Assembly: GCA_003565035.1 (NCBI GenBank)
Contig: PXDP01000445.1
Span: 1 to 9,151 of the forward strand
DNA: 9,151 bases
Direction: 5' to 3'
Source of the DNA: PVC group bacterium
GTDB lineage: Bacteria > Verrucomicrobiota > Kiritimatiellia > SS1-B-03-39 > UBA6053
A program made the position numbers and the translations under genes. The notes under the pieces were generated by a model. The model had not been told where the DNA came from. It made no database searches and was given only the letters and a program-made list of their open reading frames with translations. Below are positions 6,622 through 9,151 of the stretch, piece after piece. Within the stretch, counting starts at the first letter, position 1. Every line of letters begins with the position of its first letter.

Positions 6622-7971
6622 TTAGTTTGATGATCGAGGCCTGCGATCCATACGGAAAGCTTCCCGAAAATTCCGGCTGTATGAGGTATCGTTCAGGATG
6701 CCATCATGGAATTGTTGTGAGAGTGTCCGTGCAGTTTCAAAAGCCTGTTTCTGTGCAGGCGGTGGGTGCGGCACAGGGGGAAGTGATTCGGGCAGCGTTC
6801 CATCCGCCCGGGGCGCAAGGGCCATGGGGCACATGTCGTAAACCGGAGTGGGCTTGAGGGGCAACTCCGGGGTGAAAAAAAGGGAAAAATTACCGTCATG
6901 CATGTCCGTGTTCCCGATCAGCCGACCAAACCACCAAAGGACGGATATGTTGTGTGCGCTTTGTTTCGACAGCCACCCCTGTTGCTGAAAATCCTCGGCA
7001 GAGGCGGACCAAGTCCTATTGATATCTCCAAAGGCGGCATTGAGTGCGTGAAGTGAGACCCAGGCGCGGCGGCCTCCGGCGGAAGTTCGGTCAAACCGTT
7101 CGCTGATTAAAAACAGCCGGTTGTCTGCCGCATGCAGCCTTGTTTTGGATGCCAAAATGCCTGCGGTGTCTAGAATCTGATTGGCCAGTTGCTCGGCCCG
7201 GAGCAAATCGGCCCAGCGTTTCTGGGGTGGTTGGGCGAGATCGCCCGAAAATTTCACCAGCAATGACTGGCGGCTTCCGTCCGGTTGCCGATGCTCCAGG
7301 GTGAATTTGGGCTGTTCTCCGGCGGCGGACGAACCAGGCCATTGTCCTTCAAGTACGGATTCCGCCCGGTGCCGTAATTCCTTGTCCGTTAGCGGGTGTC
7401 CGCCCTGGAGGGGCAAGGGGGCTGTAGCCTCCGCAAGCATGTCCTCCCCGAGAATCCACGCCCCGGGAAGATCGGCTCCAAATTGCGAGAGAGCCAGCAG
7501 GGTATGCTCCGCCGACCAGTCCCGCGGGTCGCGGGGCACCGGCAGCTGCTGGGCCGTCATCCTGGCAAAAAGCCTCCCTAAAAATCCTCCGGGACGTATA
7601 TCGTCCAGAAACCAGGGCCAGTCGGGGAAGAGACTGTTGGGAAACATGGGATCCATCATCGAGGGCCAGGATTCTTCAAGATCCAGATGCCAGGTTCTGC
7701 CGGCAAGCGGGTAGAGCGTGGCGGTCAGGTGAGCTGCGCCCTGTTCATCCAGGCGATAGAGGGGCCATGCGCATTTTCCCGCGACGTCTCTCCTCCATCC
7801 ATAGCGTGTGGCCCGCCCTTTGCCTGTGCGGTGAAGGCGGGATTTGGGAAGCGTGGCCAGCGTGCGCGATACTGTGGGCTGGCTGATGTTCAGCACTGCG
7901 GATAGCTCCTGGGCAGATGTTAGTCCCTGGCGGTTCAGTGCGGTGATTGCCTCTTGGTTCCGGTGAATCAT
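6622..7971 (-). CDS. HipA-family kinase toxin with fused N-terminal helix-turn-helix (YjjJ/HipH-like)
   Basis: HipA proteins are Ser/Thr kinases of toxin-antitoxin systems; classic HipA phosphorylates GltX and is restrained by the DNA-binding HipB. This 449-residue protein resembles the YjjJ/HipH branch, in which the kinase follows its own HTH domain. The HTH spans about 17-41 (LTSAQELSAVLNISQPTVSR). Kinase features are the glycine-rich loop SSAAGEQPK (214-222), Lys240 in LLVKFS, ERFDR (291-295), the catalytic GNTDMHDGN (353-361) with Asp356 and Asn361, and the metal-binding YDM with Asp379. All look intact, so the kinase is probably active. ATG 7971 is chosen because the HTH begins just after it; the frame stays open to 8169 but that part lies in palindromic, AT-rich DNA. 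No Shine-Dalgarno is visible. No separate HipB-like gene is adjacent. Third codon positions are less G/C-biased than in the neighbours, suggesting acquisition. The target and the antitoxin cannot be read from the sequence. Confidence 0.88.
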   Translation of the reverse strand: MIHRNQEAITALNRQGLTSAQELSAVLNISQPTVSRTLATLPKSRLHRTGKGRATRYGWRRDVAGKCAWPLYRLDEQGAAHLTATLYPLAGRTWHLDLEESWPSMMDPMFPNSLFPDWPWFLDDIRPGGFLGRLFARMTAQQLPVPRDPRDWSAEHTLLALSQFGADLPGAWILGEDMLAEATAPLPLQGGHPLTDKELRHRAESVLEGQWPGSSAAGEQPKFTLEHRQPDGSRQSLLVKFSGDLAQPPQKRWADLLRAEQLANQILDTAGILASKTRLHAADNRLFLISERFDRTSAGGRRAWVSLHALNAAFGDINRTWSASAEDFQQQGWLSKQSAHNISVLWWFGRLIGNTDMHDGNFSLFFTPELPLKPTPVYDMCPMALAPRADGTLPESLPPVPHPPPAQKQAFETARTLSQQFHDGILNDTSYSRNFREAFRMDRRPRSSN

Positions 7972-8046
7972 GATGAATAGATTATATACTACATATAATG
8001 CATTAAATAAAGGGTTTTGATGGGAATATGAATAGAAGATGAATAG
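7970..8046 (-). repeat. Three phased 11-bp direct repeats upstream of the hipA-like gene
   Basis: On the minus strand CTATTCATCTT (8046-8036), CTATTCATATT (8035-8025) and CTATTCATCAT (7980-7970) share CTATTCAT. The first two are directly tandem. The third begins 55 bp further on, exactly five 11-bp steps, so all three face the same side of the helix. The last copy overlaps the start codon. They sit in a 68-bp stretch (7981-8048) with only 16 G/C bases. They look like possible protein-binding sites, perhaps for the gene's own HTH. Confidence 0.45.
7981..7999 (-). promoter_or_regulatory. Likely -10 region and operator palindrome of the hipA-like gene
   Basis: ATTATAT and ATATAAT form a perfect 7-bp inverted repeat around a 5-bp ACTAC spacer. 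On the minus strand the proximal arm contains a consensus -10 box TATAAT (7986-7981). Transcription from it would start around 7973-7975, only 2-4 nt before the ATG at 7971, so the mRNA may be leaderless, which fits the missing ribosome site. The -35 region (about 8004-8010) matches poorly. A symmetric site over the -10 is where a self-repressing HTH protein would be expected to bind, but it is unlike the classical HipB operator TATCC-N8-GGATA, and A/T richness makes chance symmetry easier. Confidence 0.4.
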
Positions 8047-8048
8047 TT

Positions 8049-8210
8049 CCTGAATCCGTGAGATCTTTGCTTTGAATCCGCGCAATCTCATGGGCTGCAA
8101 GGAATTGCCGGGAACACTCAACAGACCGCAAGGGTATGCCTCGGTTCCCGGCAATCCCTTTCGCTCCATGATCTTACACGCCTTCTTTGCAAATATCTCA
8201 CGGATTCAGG
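8049..8210. repeat. 162-bp imperfect palindrome between rsmA and the hipA-like gene (MITE-like)
   Basis: Outer arms 8049-8070 and 8189-8210 match as inverted repeats at 21 of 22 positions. Inner arms 8089-8115 and 8144-8170 match at 22 of 27, including a perfect 12-bp run ATTGCCGGGAAC. The linking segments match at 9 of 18, and a 28-base loop lies at the centre. All arms share one axis between 8129 and 8130, with no insertions or deletions. Within the left arm TGAATCCG recurs 22 bp apart (8051, 8073). The right end is 3 bp from the rsmA stop codon. It could be a small non-autonomous mobile element, an extragenic palindrome, or a structured 3' end of the rsmA transcript. No U-tract follows the hairpin on the minus strand and I see no convincing target-site duplication. 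Confidence 0.75.
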
Positions 8211-8213
8211 TCG

Positions 8214-9056
8214 TTATTTATTTGCGGACAGCGCGTTTGTCAGGCCGGCCCATTCTTCGGGGGCGAGGGTTTCGGGCCGGCGGGTGAGGTCGAGGCCGGA
8301 GCCGCGGTCTTCGGCCTGAAAGTCGCGGAGGATTTTGGCGAGCTGTTTGCGGCGGCGGGTGAAGGCGAATTTGACGAGTGCCTCGAAGCGGGCGGGATCG
8401 TTGAGGGCGCAGAGGGGCTGTTCCCGGCGCTGGAAATGGACGACGGTGCTGCCGACCCGGGGCGGGGGCAGGAAGCAGGGTCCGGGCACGTTGCGGACGC
8501 GTTTGATCGCGTAGGCCCAGGCCATGCGCACGGTGAGCAGGCCGTAGGCGGCACTGCCGGGGTCTGCCAGTAGCCGGTCGGCGACATCGCTTTGCACCAT
8601 AACGGTGATGGAGCGAGGGCGGGTGGTCTCGGCGGCGAGCTCGTAGAGCACTCGGCTGCCGACGGAATAGGGGAGGTTGGAGATCATGCGGACGGGGCGG
8701 GGGCGGTGCCGTTCGAGTTCAAGGGGCCAGTCAGTGCGGGTGGCATCCTGGTGGCGCAGTTCCAGGGTCGGATGTGGCCCGAAGTGTTGGCGGAGGTGTT
8801 CCACGAGGCGGGCGTCGAGTTCGATGGCCAGCACGGAGGCGGCGCGGTCGAGGAGGCCTTCGGTCATGACCCCGAGGCCGGGACCGACTTCGATAACGTG
8901 GTCTTCGGGGCCGACTTCGGAGGCGTCGAGGATGAGATCGCGCATGTGGGCGTCGATGAGGAAATTCTGCCCCATGCTTTTGCTGGGGGAGAAGCCGATG
9001 CTGCGGAGGTGGGCACGGACCTCGGCGGGCCGGGTGAGGTTCAGGCGCGGGTCCAT
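8214..9056 (-). CDS. rsmA: 16S rRNA (adenine1518-N6/adenine1519-N6)-dimethyltransferase
   Basis: RsmA/KsgA dimethylates two adjacent adenines in the 3' hairpin of 16S rRNA using S-adenosylmethionine and acts as a late checkpoint in 30S assembly. The protein has 280 residues, normal length. It shows KSMGQNFLID (26-35), the SAM-binding VIEVGPGLG (54-62), the acidic ribose-contact IELD (78-81), HQDAT (102-106) with Asp104, the catalytic motif SNLPYSVGS (126-134), FLPPPRVGSTVVHF (195-208) and the C-terminal FTRRRKQLAKIL (232-243). ATG 9056 fits the family opening (NLTRPAEVRAHL) although no clear ribosome site precedes it. The frame is open further upstream to the window edge, but that extension is Asp/Arg/His-rich, has poor GC3 and contains no start codon. 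The gene reads toward the palindrome and the hipA-like gene on the same strand, so read-through into the latter is possible. Confidence 0.96.
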   Translation of the reverse strand: MDPRLNLTRPAEVRAHLRSIGFSPSKSMGQNFLIDAHMRDLILDASEVGPEDHVIEVGPGLGVMTEGLLDRAASVLAIELDARLVEHLRQHFGPHPTLELRHQDATRTDWPLELERHRPRPVRMISNLPYSVGSRVLYELAAETTRPRSITVMVQSDVADRLLADPGSAAYGLLTVRMAWAYAIKRVRNVPGPCFLPPPRVGSTVVHFQRREQPLCALNDPARFEALVKFAFTRRRKQLAKILRDFQAEDRGSGLDLTRRPETLAPEEWAGLTNALSANK

Positions 9057-9071
9057 GCGGCGGGATGTCCG

Positions 9072-9151
9072 GTGGTGGCGAGGGTTTCGGCGGTGATCAT
9101 CACGGTCATCGCCATCATCTCTCTCTTCTCGGTGCTCTCCTACCGCTTCGG
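9072..9151 (+). CDS. Possible 5' end of a membrane-protein gene (partial)
   Basis: A plus-strand frame reads VVARVSAVIITVIAIISLFS and then VLSYRF before leaving the window. It has a hydrophobic stretch of about 16 residues ending in a basic residue, as in an N-terminal membrane helix. Third codon positions from 9093 on are G or C in nearly every codon, like real genes here, whereas the opposing minus-strand frames are GC3-poor or hit stops. Candidate starts are GTG 9072, 9075 or 9093; a weak GAGG lies 9 nt before 9093. It would be divergent from rsmA with almost no promoter space, which counts against it. The family is unknown. Confidence 0.3.
   Translation, partial: MVARVSAVIITVIAIISLFSVLSYRF

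Noticed and set aside
6615..6857. 80-codon plus-strand frame immediately after yidC
   Set aside because: Its first codon is a GTG just after the yidC stop and it lies opposite the C-terminal end of the hipA-like gene, with no recognisable features.
7181..7714. 177-codon plus-strand frame opposite the hipA-like gene
   Set aside because: Serine/arginine-rich with no motifs; the opposite strand carries intact kinase motifs.
7972..8169. N-terminal extension of the hipA-like protein to an ATG at 8169
   Set aside because: The extra 66 codons lie in the palindrome and the AT-rich control region, and the HTH expected at the N-terminus starts right after ATG 7971.
8049..8210. Integron attC recombination site
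   Set aside because: The size and imperfect pairing prompted the idea, but the ends read CCTGAATCC and GGATTCAGG, without the RYYYAAC and GTTRRRY core sites, and no integrase is nearby.
8030..8210. Intrinsic terminator for rsmA
   Set aside because: The hairpin is far longer than usual and the minus-strand sequence after it (AACTATTC) has no U-tract.
1..9151. CRISPR array, tRNA or rRNA gene
   Set aside because: No regularly spaced repeats of 20 bp or more and no tRNA or rRNA-like conserved segments were seen; gene-free stretches are only about 90 bp (4071-4159) and about 240 bp (7972-8213).

Overview
The window looks like the chromosome of a GC-rich Gram-negative bacterium. Most genes are housekeeping genes with G/C-heavy third codon positions. 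YidC has the N-terminal membrane anchor and large periplasmic domain typical of Gram-negative (two-membrane) bacteria. The L34 sequence style, the extended YidC and the gene mix fit the Verrucomicrobiota/Kiritimatiellota (PVC) group best, but that placement is inferred from memory of family sequences and was not tested by any search.

Positions 1-4070, plus strand: the last codons of an unidentified gene are followed by a tight run of nadC (NAD synthesis), coaX (CoA synthesis), trpA (tryptophan synthase alpha), a manC-type mannose-1-phosphate guanylyltransferase and ruvX/yqgF. The junctions are a 4-bp overlap, a 10-bp gap, an 8-bp overlap and a 10-bp overlap, so this is almost certainly one translationally coupled operon. 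Its functions are mixed: cofactors, one amino-acid step, sugar-nucleotide supply and RNA/DNA maintenance.

Positions 4071-6614, plus strand: a good sigma-70-like promoter precedes rpmH (ribosomal protein L34), rnpA (RNase P protein) and yidC (membrane insertase), the classic rpmH-rnpA-yidC block. Consecutive genes overlap by exactly 4 bp (GTGA, then ATGA). No yidD lies between rnpA and yidC.

Positions 6622-8213, minus strand: a 449-aa HipA-family kinase with its own N-terminal helix-turn-helix (YjjJ/HipH-like) runs convergently against yidC, with 7 bp between stop codons. Upstream of it is an AT-rich control region of about 24% GC. That region holds a perfect 7-bp inverted repeat over the likely -10 box and three copies of an 11-bp direct repeat spaced in multiples of 11 bp. 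Next comes a 162-bp imperfect palindrome (8049-8210) ending 3 bp from the rsmA stop codon. This accessory segment between housekeeping genes is the most interesting part of the window.

Positions 8214-9151: rsmA (16S rRNA dimethyltransferase) is on the minus strand. Beyond it is a short stretch in which a plus-strand, hydrophobic, GC3-rich reading frame runs off the end of the window and may be the start of a membrane-protein gene.
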